From Algoriphagus sp. (GTDB lineage Bacteria > Bacteroidota > Bacteroidia > Cytophagales > Cyclobacteriaceae): a DNA stretch of 64,000 bases. The DNA lies in assembly GCA_018336015.1 (NCBI GenBank), contig JAGXQZ010000050.1:124001-188000 (forward strand). The letters run 5' to 3'. Positions 55,515 through 63,119 of this stretch are shown one piece after another (within the stretch, counting starts at the first letter, position 1; each line of letters opens with the position of its first letter). The position numbers were made by a program, and so were the translations under genes. The notes under the pieces were generated by a model. It searched no databases. It worked only from the letters and a program-made list of their open reading frames with translations, and was not told the origin of the DNA.

Positions 55515-56165
55515 ATGTCCATCAAACTTGCCATTGCTGAAGACAACAGCTTTTTGCTGAAAGCAATTCTTGAAAAAACAGCAATTTTTTCAGACATCGA
55601 AATCAAGATTCTTGCTACCAACGGAATAGAATTATTGGATAAGCTTGAAAAGAATTCCAATATCCACCTCATCTTGATGGATATCGAAATGCCCAAGATG
55701 AATGGGTTAGAGGCCGTAGAAAAAGTTGCTCAAAAGTATCCACAAATCAAGGTCATTATGCTAACTGTCTTTGACAATGACGAGCATATTTTCAAAGCAA
55801 TTCAAGCAGGAGCTCATGGTTATTTCCTGAAAGAAGTTGACCCTCCTACGCTGCATCAAGGAATTTTGGATACTCTCGAAGGTGGTGCTGCTATGACTCC
55901 ATCTATTGCGATGAAAGCACTCAAGCTCTTGCGAAATCCCCCAAACTTTGAACAACCCAAAGAGGATATCTCTCTCACATCGCGCGAAATTGAAATTCTA
56001 GAACAAACCTCAAAGGGTCTCAATTACAACCAGATTGGAGAAAATCTATTCATTTCTCCCAAAACTGTCCGAAAGCACATCGAGAATATCTACGCCAAAC
56101 TCCAAGTGCATAATAAGTTGGAGGCCGTACAAAAGGCGGTGAAAAATCGAATCATAGAGGGGTAA
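55515..56165 (+). CDS. NarL/LuxR-family response regulator
   Basis: The 216-residue protein has a receiver domain (acidic LAIAEDNSF, phospho-acceptor Asp56 in LILMDIEMPKMNG, conserved Lys in HGYFLKEVDP) and a LuxR helix-turn-helix (TSREIEILEQTSKGLNYNQI, GENLFISPKTVRKHIENIYA). It is a stand-alone gene with no kinase next to it. Confidence 0.95.
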   Translation: MSIKLAIAEDNSFLLKAILEKTAIFSDIEIKILATNGIELLDKLEKNSNIHLILMDIEMPKMNGLEAVEKVAQKYPQIKVIMLTVFDNDEHIFKAIQAGAHGYFLKEVDPPTLHQGILDTLEGGAAMTPSIAMKALKLLRNPPNFEQPKEDISLTSREIEILEQTSKGLNYNQIGENLFISPKTVRKHIENIYAKLQVHNKLEAVQKAVKNRIIEG

Positions 56166-56246
56166 TTTTTAAGATTCGATAAAAAATTAGTAGAAGGAAA
56201 TCATTTTTGGAAAAATGTCGTAAATTAAAAGACAAATTTCTTAGCC

Positions 56247-56747
56247 ATGAGTGATTCAGACTATATCCAAATGAATTCCGTAGCCGAGGAGATGGCTACC
56301 TACGTGACGAGTCTTCCTCGCTATTCAAAATATCCAACGCTACATGGGGTTCCTTTGAGACGATTTTTCACAGATAGGATGATGGTTGTAGATGTGATCC
56401 GTCAGGGCATTCCGAATCCGCTTTTTATGTCGATCAAGGAATTGGCCCCATTTTCTGATCAGGAGTGGTCTGATTTTTTGGATATCTCACTTAAGTCTTT
56501 GCAGCGTTACAAAAAAGAATCGGATTACGTCTTTCGCTCGATTCATTCTGAAAAGATCATTGAGCTAATGGAGGTGACGGTTTTAGGCTTGGAGGTATTT
56601 GATTCTGCGGAGGATTTCGGGGCTTGGCTCAATGCCAGCAGCCATGCACTCGGTAATCGACGTCCCATCGAGTTGCTTCGGGACTCTTACGGCAAAGAGT
56701 TAGTGCTGAGTGAGCTTCAGCGGATCGATCAGGGCGTGTTTGCCTGA
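56247..56747 (+). CDS. Xre/MbcA/ParS-type antitoxin of a RES toxin-antitoxin system
   Basis: The 166-residue protein has an N-terminal Xre-like DNA-binding part (MSIKELAPFSDQEWSDFLDI, SLKSLQRYKKESDYVF) and the C-terminal toxin-binding DUF2384 region (EVFDSAEDFGAWLNASSHAL, GNRRPIELLRDSYGKELVLS). This is the layout of antitoxins that neutralise RES toxins. Its TGA overlaps the ATG of the toxin gene (TGATG), so both are translationally coupled. It likely autoregulates the pair. Confidence 0.93.
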   Translation: MSDSDYIQMNSVAEEMATYVTSLPRYSKYPTLHGVPLRRFFTDRMMVVDVIRQGIPNPLFMSIKELAPFSDQEWSDFLDISLKSLQRYKKESDYVFRSIHSEKIIELMEVTVLGLEVFDSAEDFGAWLNASSHALGNRRPIELLRDSYGKELVLSELQRIDQGVFA

Positions 56748-57205
56748 TGCGGGTTTTTCGATTGATCCGGAAAAAGTATGGAATAGAACTGTCCGGAAAG
56801 GGTGCGGCCCTCTGTGGCAACCGATGGAATTCCAAAGGAACAGAGTTGATTTATTGTGCAGACAGTCGGGCCTTGGCCATGGCCGAGGTGGCAGTTCACC
56901 TTTCCTTATCCATTTTGCCAAAAGACTATGTGATGGTGGAGATTGATATTCCGAGTTACCTTTCTATCTCAATCCTTTCAAAGGAAGATTTACCTGTCAA
57001 TTGGAGTAGTTTTCCGCACGTATTGGATTCCCAACAAATTGGAGATGCTTTTGTAGCTGAACGAAAAAACTGTGTTTTGAAAGTACCTTCAGCCGTGGTT
57101 CCTGGTGATTTTAACTTTTTGATCAATCCGCAACACCCGGATTTCTCAGCGATCCAAATTGTCGGTCAGGAAGATTTTCCTTTTGATTCAAGACTTTTTC
57201 AATGA
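56747..57205 (+). CDS. RES-domain toxin (NAD+ phosphorylase family)
   Basis: The 152-residue toxin has the family residues: Arg in CGNRWNSKGTELIYCAD, Glu in LAMAEVAVHLSL and Ser in LKVPSAVVPGD. Relatives degrade NAD+ and arrest growth. It is paired with the antitoxin immediately upstream with overlapping codons. All key residues are present, so the toxin is probably functional. Confidence 0.93.
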   Translation: MRVFRLIRKKYGIELSGKGAALCGNRWNSKGTELIYCADSRALAMAEVAVHLSLSILPKDYVMVEIDIPSYLSISILSKEDLPVNWSSFPHVLDSQQIGDAFVAERKNCVLKVPSAVVPGDFNFLINPQHPDFSAIQIVGQEDFPFDSRLFQ

Positions 57206-57261
57206 TCAATTCTCAATGACCAATTCTCAATTTTCAAAGTTTCCTTGAAAATTGATCATTG
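57200..57261. repeat. inverted repeat holding the stop codons of two convergent genes
   Basis: CAATGATCAAT (57200-57210) and ATTGATCATTG (57251-57261) are inverted copies, with AATTTTCAA/TTGAAAATT nested inside. The RES-toxin TGA (57203) and the dsbD-like TGA (57256) lie in the two arms. It resembles a dispersed TCAATT-type repeat and may act as a terminator. Confidence 0.55.
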
Positions 57262-59391
57262 AGTTTGCTCATTGAAAATTCGCTTTGCTCCATCCAAAAA
57301 CTCCACAAACGCCGCGATATCCGTATTGTATCCCCTTGGCTTAGCCAAAAGCTGCTCATTATGGTCAAGAATGACATAATACGGCTGGGCGTTGTTGTTG
57401 AATCGGGTGATCTCGAAATCGGCGTTTTGCTTGCCAAGGGTTTTTTTCAATTTGCCGTCGTAGCTCGAGGTGTACCATTCGCTTTCAGGAAGTTCCAATC
57501 GCTCGTCAATGTAGAGGGCTACCATGACAAAGTCCTCTTTCAACCGCTTCAAAACTTGAGGATCGACCCAGACATTTTCCTCCATTTTTCGGCAATTCAC
57601 ACAGCCATGTCCGGTGAAGTCGATCAAGAGAGGTTTACCTTCACGCTTTGCTGCCTCCAAAGCTTGTTCGTAATCGAAATAGCCCGGAATTCCGTGGGGA
57701 ATTTTCAGGAGATCAGCGTATTTGATCACTTCGGTGGAAGTAGAGGGAGTTTCCCCTGAAGCGATCCCTCCTTCAATTTTGAATTGTTGCGTAGTGATCG
57801 GAGGCAGATAACCGCTGAGTATTTTGAGCGGAGCTCCCCAAAGTCCCGGAATCATGTGAACCACAAAAGCAAAGGTAAGTAAGGCCAACAGCAGTCTTGG
57901 TACGCTGATGTGGTCCAGCTTGGAATCGTGTGGAAGTCTGATTTTTCCCAACAGGTAAAGTCCCAAAGCGGAAAAGATCACAATCCAGATCGCCAGGAAA
58001 ATATCCCTGTCCAAGATGCCCCAATGGTAAACCAAGTCGGCGATGGAAAGGAATTTGAAGGCCAAGGCCAATTCCAAAAAGCCCAAGACTACTTTGACAG
58101 AATTCAGCCAACCGCCAGACTTCGGCAAGCGCTGCATCCACTCAGGGAAAATCGCAAACAAGGTAAACGGAATCGCAAAGGCAAATCCAAAGGAAAACAT
58201 GCCTAACACAGGCTTGACCAGTTCTCCGCCTGCAGAGGAAATCAGGATAGAACCCACAATAGGCCCGGTGCAGGAGAAGGAAACTAAGACCAAGGTAAAG
58301 GCCATAAAGAATACGCCTCCCAAACCGCCTTTTTCCGCTTTCGCATCGATCTTATTCACAAAGCGGGAAGGCAATGTCAATTCAAACATCCCCAAAAATG
58401 CCAAGGCAAATACAATGAAGATCAAAAAGAAGAACACGTTTGGAATCCAATGTGTCGCAAGCCAGTTAGCAAACTCAGGACCCTGAATTGCAGCAACGGC
58501 CGTTCCGGCAATCGTGTATATTGAAATGATGGAAATCCCATAAATAAATGCCTGACGGATACCTTCGGATCGTTTTTTGGAGCGTCCGGTAAAGAAGCTT
58601 ACCGTCATCGGAATCATCGGAAACACGCAAGGAGTAACCAATGCAGCAAGCCCAGCCAGGAAAGCAAGTACCATAAATCCCCAAAGCGATTCAGTTTCGC
58701 CTTCCGCGGTGAAGTCTTGGGGAATTTCAGTTTGCTGTTCTGCTTCTCCTGTTTGCTGTCCTGCTTCTCCAGAAGCAGGACTTAAAGCAAATGGTGATTC
58801 AATTGAAGTCGAATCACTCGCTGATTGTTTATTTTCTCCTTCAATTCCGACTGTTTGGTTTGCTGCTGCTACAGGAGAACTTGCAGATTGTGTTTTCGGC
58901 GTGCTTTCCTTTGCAGTAAACTTGATTTCAATATCCTGCTCGTAATTGATGCATTGCCCGGTTAGATCGGAGCACATTTGGTATTCGAGAGAGCCTTTGA
59001 TAGTTCCGGAAGTGACTTTGATGGTCACAGGCTGCTCAAAACGCCCTTTTCCCATAAAATAGGTCACATCTCCTTCCCAGACCTCGTCAAATTTCTTCTT
59101 CGGATTGATGGCTTTAAGTTTAGAGGCTATCACAAAATCTCCGGATGAGGCCGGTACAAACTCGGTCAAAAGCGGGCCCAAATCCTTGTCAAAATCATTG
59201 GAATACACGTACCAACCCATCGGGATCTCCGCCTCCATGATCACTGTAGCTTTTTCTCCCACTTGCAATTCCTTTGGTTCAAGAGTAAAGGTCCACTTGG
59301 GTGGCTTTACCAATTGAGCTTGGGCAAGAAAGGAGATCAAAAGAAAAACCGGAAGCAGAAGCTTACCGATCTTTTGAGGAGTTGGGTTCAT
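57256..59391 (-). CDS. dsbD: DsbD-like protein-disulfide reductase
   Basis: DsbD moves electrons from cytoplasmic thioredoxin across the inner membrane to periplasmic thiols. The 711-residue protein has a signal peptide (LLLPVFLLISFLAQA), an N-terminal beta domain, a Gln/Glu-rich linker (EAGQQTGEAEQQTE), a CcdA-like membrane region with the Cys pair in LVTPCVFPMIPMTVSFF and LVSFSCTGPIVGS, and a C-terminal thioredoxin domain with C597-V-N-C600 (DFTGHGCVNCRKMEENVW). It is full length. The gene is convergent with the RES toxin. Confidence 0.94.
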   Translation of the reverse strand: MNPTPQKIGKLLLPVFLLISFLAQAQLVKPPKWTFTLEPKELQVGEKATVIMEAEIPMGWYVYSNDFDKDLGPLLTEFVPASSGDFVIASKLKAINPKKKFDEVWEGDVTYFMGKGRFEQPVTIKVTSGTIKGSLEYQMCSDLTGQCINYEQDIEIKFTAKESTPKTQSASSPVAAANQTVGIEGENKQSASDSTSIESPFALSPASGEAGQQTGEAEQQTEIPQDFTAEGETESLWGFMVLAFLAGLAALVTPCVFPMIPMTVSFFTGRSKKRSEGIRQAFIYGISIISIYTIAGTAVAAIQGPEFANWLATHWIPNVFFFLIFIVFALAFLGMFELTLPSRFVNKIDAKAEKGGLGGVFFMAFTLVLVSFSCTGPIVGSILISSAGGELVKPVLGMFSFGFAFAIPFTLFAIFPEWMQRLPKSGGWLNSVKVVLGFLELALAFKFLSIADLVYHWGILDRDIFLAIWIVIFSALGLYLLGKIRLPHDSKLDHISVPRLLLALLTFAFVVHMIPGLWGAPLKILSGYLPPITTQQFKIEGGIASGETPSTSTEVIKYADLLKIPHGIPGYFDYEQALEAAKREGKPLLIDFTGHGCVNCRKMEENVWVDPQVLKRLKEDFVMVALYIDERLELPESEWYTSSYDGKLKKTLGKQNADFEITRFNNNAQPYYVILDHNEQLLAKPRGYNTDIAAFVEFLDGAKRIFNEQTQ

Positions 59392-59460
59392 GCAAGGTTG
59401 GGATTTACTCAGGTAAACAGGGATTTTGGAATTAGGGTTCTGCTTAAGAGGTTGTCAAAT

Positions 59461-59510
59461 TGAGCGAAGTCGAAATGTTTTACTTAATTAACTGCCTTCG
59501 ACTCCGCTCA
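59461..59510. repeat. REP-like inverted repeat
   Basis: TGAGCGAAGTCGAA (59461-59474) and TTCGACTCCGCTCA (59497-59510) are inverted copies with one difference. This core resembles dispersed REP-like repeats common in Bacteroidota. It lies between two same-strand genes. Confidence 0.65.
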
Positions 59511-59555
59511 GGCGGACGGCCATTCCTAAATGACAGCCGATTTAGGCGACTTTGA

Positions 59556-60944
59556 TCACTTTCCGCTCAGACTTTTGAAGTGCCTGAAGAAAGCTGCAAT
59601 GGTCTCGATTCCGATGAAGTAGTTTTTCACGCCATAATGCTCATTCGGAGAGTGAAGAGCATCGGTATCCAGGCCAAAGCCGAACAGGATCGGATCGCTA
59701 CCCAATTCTTTTTGGAACAATGCCACAATCGGAATCGAGCCGCCTTCACGGGTTGGAATCGGTCTTTTTCCGAAGGTTTCTTCCATCGCTGCCTCAGCTG
59801 CCTGATAGCCGATTGATGAATCAGACACTACTGCAGGAGCTCCGCCATGATGGGCTTTGACCTTTACTTTGACGGATTTTGGCGCAATGGCTTTGAAATG
59901 AGACTCGAAAAGCTGCGCAATCTCATGCCAATCCTGATCCGGAACCAATCGCATGGAGATTTTTGCATAGGCCTTGGAAGGCAATACTGTCTTCGCCCCT
60001 TCTCCGGTATAGCCACCCCAAATACCGTTCACATCCAAGGTTGGACGGATACCCACGCGCTCGATGGTGGTGTAGCCTTTTTCGCCGTGAACATCTTCGA
60101 TATCGAGTTTGCCTTTGTATTCTTCAAGGTCAAAAGGTGCTTCATTCAGTCGCTGACGTTGCTGAGCGGTCAGTTCCTGGACTTTTTCATAAAATCCCGG
60201 AATGGTGATGTGCTCGTTTTCGTCTTTCATAGAAGCGATCATTTTGCACAGTACATTGATTGGGTTGGCGACAGCACCGCCGTAAGTTCCTGAATGAAGG
60301 TCGCGATTGGATCCTGTCACTTCTACTTCCATGTAAGCCATGCCGCGAAGTCCGACTGTGATGGACGGATCCTGCATGCTGATCATGTGGGTATCGGAAA
60401 TCAAAATCACATCAGCTTTCAGTCGCTCTTTGTTTGCTAAAACGAACTTGTCCAAGTTGTCCGAGCCAACTTCTTCTTCCCCTTCGATCATGAATTTGAC
60501 ATTGCAAGGCAAATCTCCGGAACCCATCATGGCCTCGAATGCCTTGATGTGCATGTAGAATTGTCCTTTGTCGTCCGCAGATCCACGGGCAAAAATGGCT
60601 CCTTCGGGATGGGCAGCTGTGTTTTTGATCACCGGCTCAAAGGGAGGAGAATCCCAAAGCTCATATGGGTCAGCCGGCTGTACGTCGTAGTGCCCGTAAA
60701 CAAGGACTGTTGGTAAAGCCGGATCTATGATTTTTTCACCGTAAACGATCGGGTAACCGGCTGTTTCGCAGATTTCGGCTACATCCGCACCGGCTTTTTC
60801 CAGTGATTCTTTGACAAACTGGGCCGCTGCAAAGACATCGTTTTTGAATTTGGGATCGGCGCTGACGGAAGGAATCCGGAGGAGATCCAAGAGTTCGTTG
60901 AGGAATCGGTCTTTGTTGGAGGCGATAAAAGCAGCTACGGACAT
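59556..60944 (-). CDS. M20-family dipeptidase
   Basis: The 462-residue metallopeptidase hydrolyses dipeptides or related small peptides. Metal ligands lie in TVLVYGHYDVQPADPYELWD, GSADDKGQFYMHIKAFE, FMIEGEEEVGSDNLDKFV and ISDTHMISM. The lid domain has NRDLHSGTYGGAVANPINVL, and the closing region is GFGLDTDALHSPNEHYG. The length is typical of the CNDP/DapE-like dipeptidase group. No signal peptide, so cytoplasmic. Confidence 0.95.
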   Translation of the reverse strand: MSVAAFIASNKDRFLNELLDLLRIPSVSADPKFKNDVFAAAQFVKESLEKAGADVAEICETAGYPIVYGEKIIDPALPTVLVYGHYDVQPADPYELWDSPPFEPVIKNTAAHPEGAIFARGSADDKGQFYMHIKAFEAMMGSGDLPCNVKFMIEGEEEVGSDNLDKFVLANKERLKADVILISDTHMISMQDPSITVGLRGMAYMEVEVTGSNRDLHSGTYGGAVANPINVLCKMIASMKDENEHITIPGFYEKVQELTAQQRQRLNEAPFDLEEYKGKLDIEDVHGEKGYTTIERVGIRPTLDVNGIWGGYTGEGAKTVLPSKAYAKISMRLVPDQDWHEIAQLFESHFKAIAPKSVKVKVKAHHGGAPAVVSDSSIGYQAAEAAMEETFGKRPIPTREGGSIPIVALFQKELGSDPILFGFGLDTDALHSPNEHYGVKNYFIGIETIAAFFRHFKSLSGK

Positions 60945-61020
60945 AGTTAGGGTGATTTAGTTTTCTAAAGGCCTCAAAATTATTCCTTTCGGGAGGATTT
61001 GCCTAGGAATTTTTGATTTT

Positions 61021-61046
61021 ACCGCAAAGGCGCCGAGGTCGCAAAG
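61021..61046. repeat. CGCAAAG-type intergenic repeat
   Basis: ACCGCAAAGGCGCCGAGG followed by TCGCAAAG is built of CGCAAAG steps and resembles low-complexity dispersed repeats in this phylum. It has no gene content. Confidence 0.4.
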
Positions 61047-61091
61047 AATAATGCTTAAGGAGAAAAAGTTTAAGCTGAATATCAGGTTAAT

Positions 61092-61166
61092 TCAAGGCTT
61101 AATATTGAACAGATCAATCAAGCATTGGTCCACATCATATAACTCTTTTTGGGATAATTCCCCCAA
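61092..61166 (-). pseudogene. cut-off C-terminal tail of the PemK/MazF toxin
   Basis: Directly after the TAG of the toxin gene the same frame continues for 24 codons (LGELSQKELYDVDQCLIDL, then FNIKP) to a TGA at 61092. This tail, with the L-G-x-L-S-x-x-E pattern, is the usual end of PemK/MazF toxins. Its conservation suggests that the stop arose recently. Confidence 0.75.
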
Positions 61167-61415
61167 CTAGCCCAAAATTAGGTCTTTACTTATCGTTGCC
61201 ATTTTACTAAGTCTAACAAGCGATTTCACTTTTATGCCGTTTAGTAAAGACGGGAATAAAACGATGTCATGGTTTGAGGACCATTTGATTTGAGAGGTGA
61301 TAAAAGAAACGGTTACATCTAATTCGTTGGAAAATAATACTAGAGCAGGTCGATTTTTAGTTCCTGTCAAATCAGAAAAGGGAAATGGAATTAGTATCAA
61401 ATCGCCTTTCTTCAC
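61167..61415 (-). CDS. PemK/MazF-family toxin, truncated by an in-frame TAG
   Basis: The 82-residue product starts MKKGDLILIPFPFSDLTGTK and has NRPALVLFSNEL and VRLSKMATISKDLILG, matching MazF-type mRNA interferases. The family is usually about 110 residues. The frame hits TAG after LILG at 61167-61169 and then continues open for 24 family-like codons to 61092. With the stop restored the protein would be 107 residues, the normal length. The toxin is therefore probably inactive or altered. The antitoxin start overlaps by 4 bases (ATGA) and looks intact. Confidence 0.8.
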   Translation of the reverse strand: MKKGDLILIPFPFSDLTGTKNRPALVLFSNELDVTVSFITSQIKWSSNHDIVLFPSLLNGIKVKSLVRLSKMATISKDLILG

Positions 61416-61639
61416 TTGTACTTTTCTTTAAGGTCTTCCTCAGAATAAATCTCCTCGTCATCTTCCAAAAAATCGAAAGATTTGGACTCAGAAACCATTT
61501 TTTGAATTCCTTCGGTTAGGATCTGATTGTCAATTTTGAATAGTAAAAACTCAGCAAAGTCAGAGACTTCTTTCACTTTCTGATCTGGTAATTGTTCCAA
61601 ATGCTGAAGAGTCTTTTGGATTAGGCTTTCCCGAGTCAT
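61412..61639 (-). CDS. antitoxin partner of the PemK/MazF toxin
   Basis: The 75-residue acidic protein (LQHLEQLPDQKVKEVSDFAE, FDFLEDDEEIYSEEDLKEKY) has the look of DUF2281/VapB-like antitoxins: a short N-terminal helix that binds DNA or partner, and an acidic C-terminal tail. It overlaps the toxin gene by 4 bases, the standard arrangement. If the toxin is dead, the antitoxin is now free of its role. Confidence 0.8.
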   Translation of the reverse strand: MTRESLIQKTLQHLEQLPDQKVKEVSDFAEFLLFKIDNQILTEGIQKMVSESKSFDFLEDDEEIYSEEDLKEKYK

Positions 61640-61734
61640 TTCTTGAATTTTTGATAATAACCGAAATTAAAAAGAAATTGGTTTACTATAAGTTATAAGT
61701 AGCACATTCTTGCCTTCGTGGCAAATCTCAAACT

Positions 61735-62709
61735 ATGAAAGCACTACTCTGTACCCAATTTGGCCTTCCTGATACCTTAACGGTAAAGGAAATTCCAGAC
61801 CCCAGTCCTGCCTCAAATCAAATCCTGATCGCTGTCGAAGCCTGCGGGGTTAATTTTCCCGATGTGCTGATTATCCAGAATAAGTACCAGTTTAAGCCGG
61901 AATTGCCTTTTGCGCCGGGAGGAGAAGTAACGGGAAAAATCATCGGTTTGGGTGAGCAAGTTCAGGGATTTCAGATTGGGCAGCCGGTTTTGGCGCTTTG
62001 TGGTTGGGGAGGATTTGCAGAAAAAGTGGCTGTGGATATCGATCGGGTGTTTCCTTTGCCTCCCGGTCTATCAGCAGAAGTTGCAGCTACCACGCTTTAC
62101 ACCTATGGCACTTCGTACTATGCGCTAAAAGACCGAGCAAATCTCCAACCCGGAGAAACGTTGCTGGTGCTGGGTGCGGCAGGAGGAGTAGGTTTAGCCG
62201 CAGTAGAGTTGGGAAAAGTAATGGGTGCCAAAGTCATTGCGGCGGCTTCGTCGGAAGAGAAGCTTGCTCTCTGTCGGGAAAAAGGCGCCGATCTCACGAT
62301 CAACTACGAAACGGAAGATCTCAAAACCCGCATCAAGGAACTCACCGACGGCAAAGGGGTAGACGTGGTCTATGATCCTGTTGGAGGAAAATTCACTGAA
62401 TCGGCACTCCGAGGTATGGCTTGGAAAGGTCGCTACCTGATTGTGGGCTTTTCCAATGGAGAAATCCCCCAAATTCCGATGAATTTACCCTTGCTCAAAG
62501 GCTGTTCGATTGTAGGAGTGTTTTGGGGTCAGTTTTCCAAAGTGGAAGCAAAGGCGAGTTTCCAGAATATCCGCCAACTCGTGGCCTGGATTCAGGAAGG
62601 AAAGATCAAGCAGCATATCGGGAGGACCTATTCTTTGGAAGAAGCTCCCGAAGCCTTACAGGCAATTTTGGATCGTAAGATGCTGGGAAAAGGGGTGGTG
62701 GTGATTTAA
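61735..62709 (+). CDS. zinc-independent quinone oxidoreductase (MDR superfamily)
   Basis: The 324-residue protein is an NADPH-dependent quinone oxidoreductase-like member of the medium-chain dehydrogenases. It has VEACGVNFPDVLIIQNKY, FAPGGEVTGKIIGLG, and the NADPH motif LLVLGAAGGVGLAAVELG. The zinc-ligand cysteines and histidines are absent, as is typical for the QOR branch. GVDVVYDPVGGKFTESAL follows. The natural substrate is unknown. Confidence 0.94.
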   Translation: MKALLCTQFGLPDTLTVKEIPDPSPASNQILIAVEACGVNFPDVLIIQNKYQFKPELPFAPGGEVTGKIIGLGEQVQGFQIGQPVLALCGWGGFAEKVAVDIDRVFPLPPGLSAEVAATTLYTYGTSYYALKDRANLQPGETLLVLGAAGGVGLAAVELGKVMGAKVIAAASSEEKLALCREKGADLTINYETEDLKTRIKELTDGKGVDVVYDPVGGKFTESALRGMAWKGRYLIVGFSNGEIPQIPMNLPLLKGCSIVGVFWGQFSKVEAKASFQNIRQLVAWIQEGKIKQHIGRTYSLEEAPEALQAILDRKMLGKGVVVI

Positions 62710-62720
62710 TGGTTTTATTT

Positions 62721-62806
62721 CACGCAGATAGGTGCAGATTTCTTTCGCTGATGTCCGCTGATTTTATCAGCGAAAATCTGTGGCTTTTTCTGTGAGAATC
62801 TGCGGG
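62721..62806. repeat. palindromic CAGAT-type repeat
   Basis: The region is an imperfect palindrome: CGCAGAT (62723-62729) pairs with ATCTGCG (62798-62804), and CGCTGAT with ATCAGCG near the centre (GCTGATTTTATCAGCG). Its AGATTTC/AATCTGTGG steps resemble the repeats around the GxxExxY gene at 42015-42600. No gene is present. Confidence 0.65.
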
Positions 62807-62879
62807 AAACACAACTATTCAAAAATATTTATCATGAAAATCGTAAATCAAACTTTCGATTTTCATGGTAAAATGAAAT

Positions 62880-62913
62880 TAAAAAAGGCACAAAACCTTG
62901 TCGACTTTGTGCC
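62880..62913 (-). terminator. terminator of tRNA-Val
   Basis: GGCACAAA (62887-62894) and TTTGTGCC (62906-62913) form a perfect 8-bp stem. On the reverse strand it runs into a T-run (62886 downward). Confidence 0.8.
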
Positions 62914-62930
62914 TCAATGGCTGAACCAAG

Positions 62931-63005
62931 TGGAATCTAAGGGATTCGAACCCATGACCTCTGCTCTGTCAAAGCAGCGCTCTAAACCAGCTGAGCTAAG
63001 ATTCC
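62931..63005 (-). tRNA. tRNA-Val (GAC)
   Basis: On the reverse strand acceptor GGAATCT pairs with AGATTCC, D arm GCTC/GAGC, anticodon stem CTGCT/AGCAG with loop TTGACAG (anticodon GAC; complement at 62968-62970), T loop TTCGAAT. The T stem ATGGG/CCCTT has a T-T mismatch at its second pair. CCA is not encoded. Confidence 0.85.
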
Positions 63006-63081
63006 AAATTTGACCGATCTAAACCTCCCGATAGCTATCGTGGATGAACTAAGATTCCTGATTGTGCTTGCGAAGATAGAA

Positions 63082-63115
63082 AAACCTGTCAGGTTTCCGA
63101 AACCTGACAGGTTTG
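63082..63115. terminator. terminator-like hairpin and repeat after uvrA
   Basis: AAACCTGTCAGGTTT and AAACCTGACAGGTTT form a near-perfect 15-bp stem around CCG. It lies directly after the uvrA stop and may end that transcript. The AACCTG/CAGGTT core recurs near 7990. Confidence 0.7.
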
Positions 63116-63119
63116 AAAA

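Noticed and set aside
62780..63013. Forward frame of 77 residues
   Set aside because: It runs antisense through tRNA-Val and its terminator.
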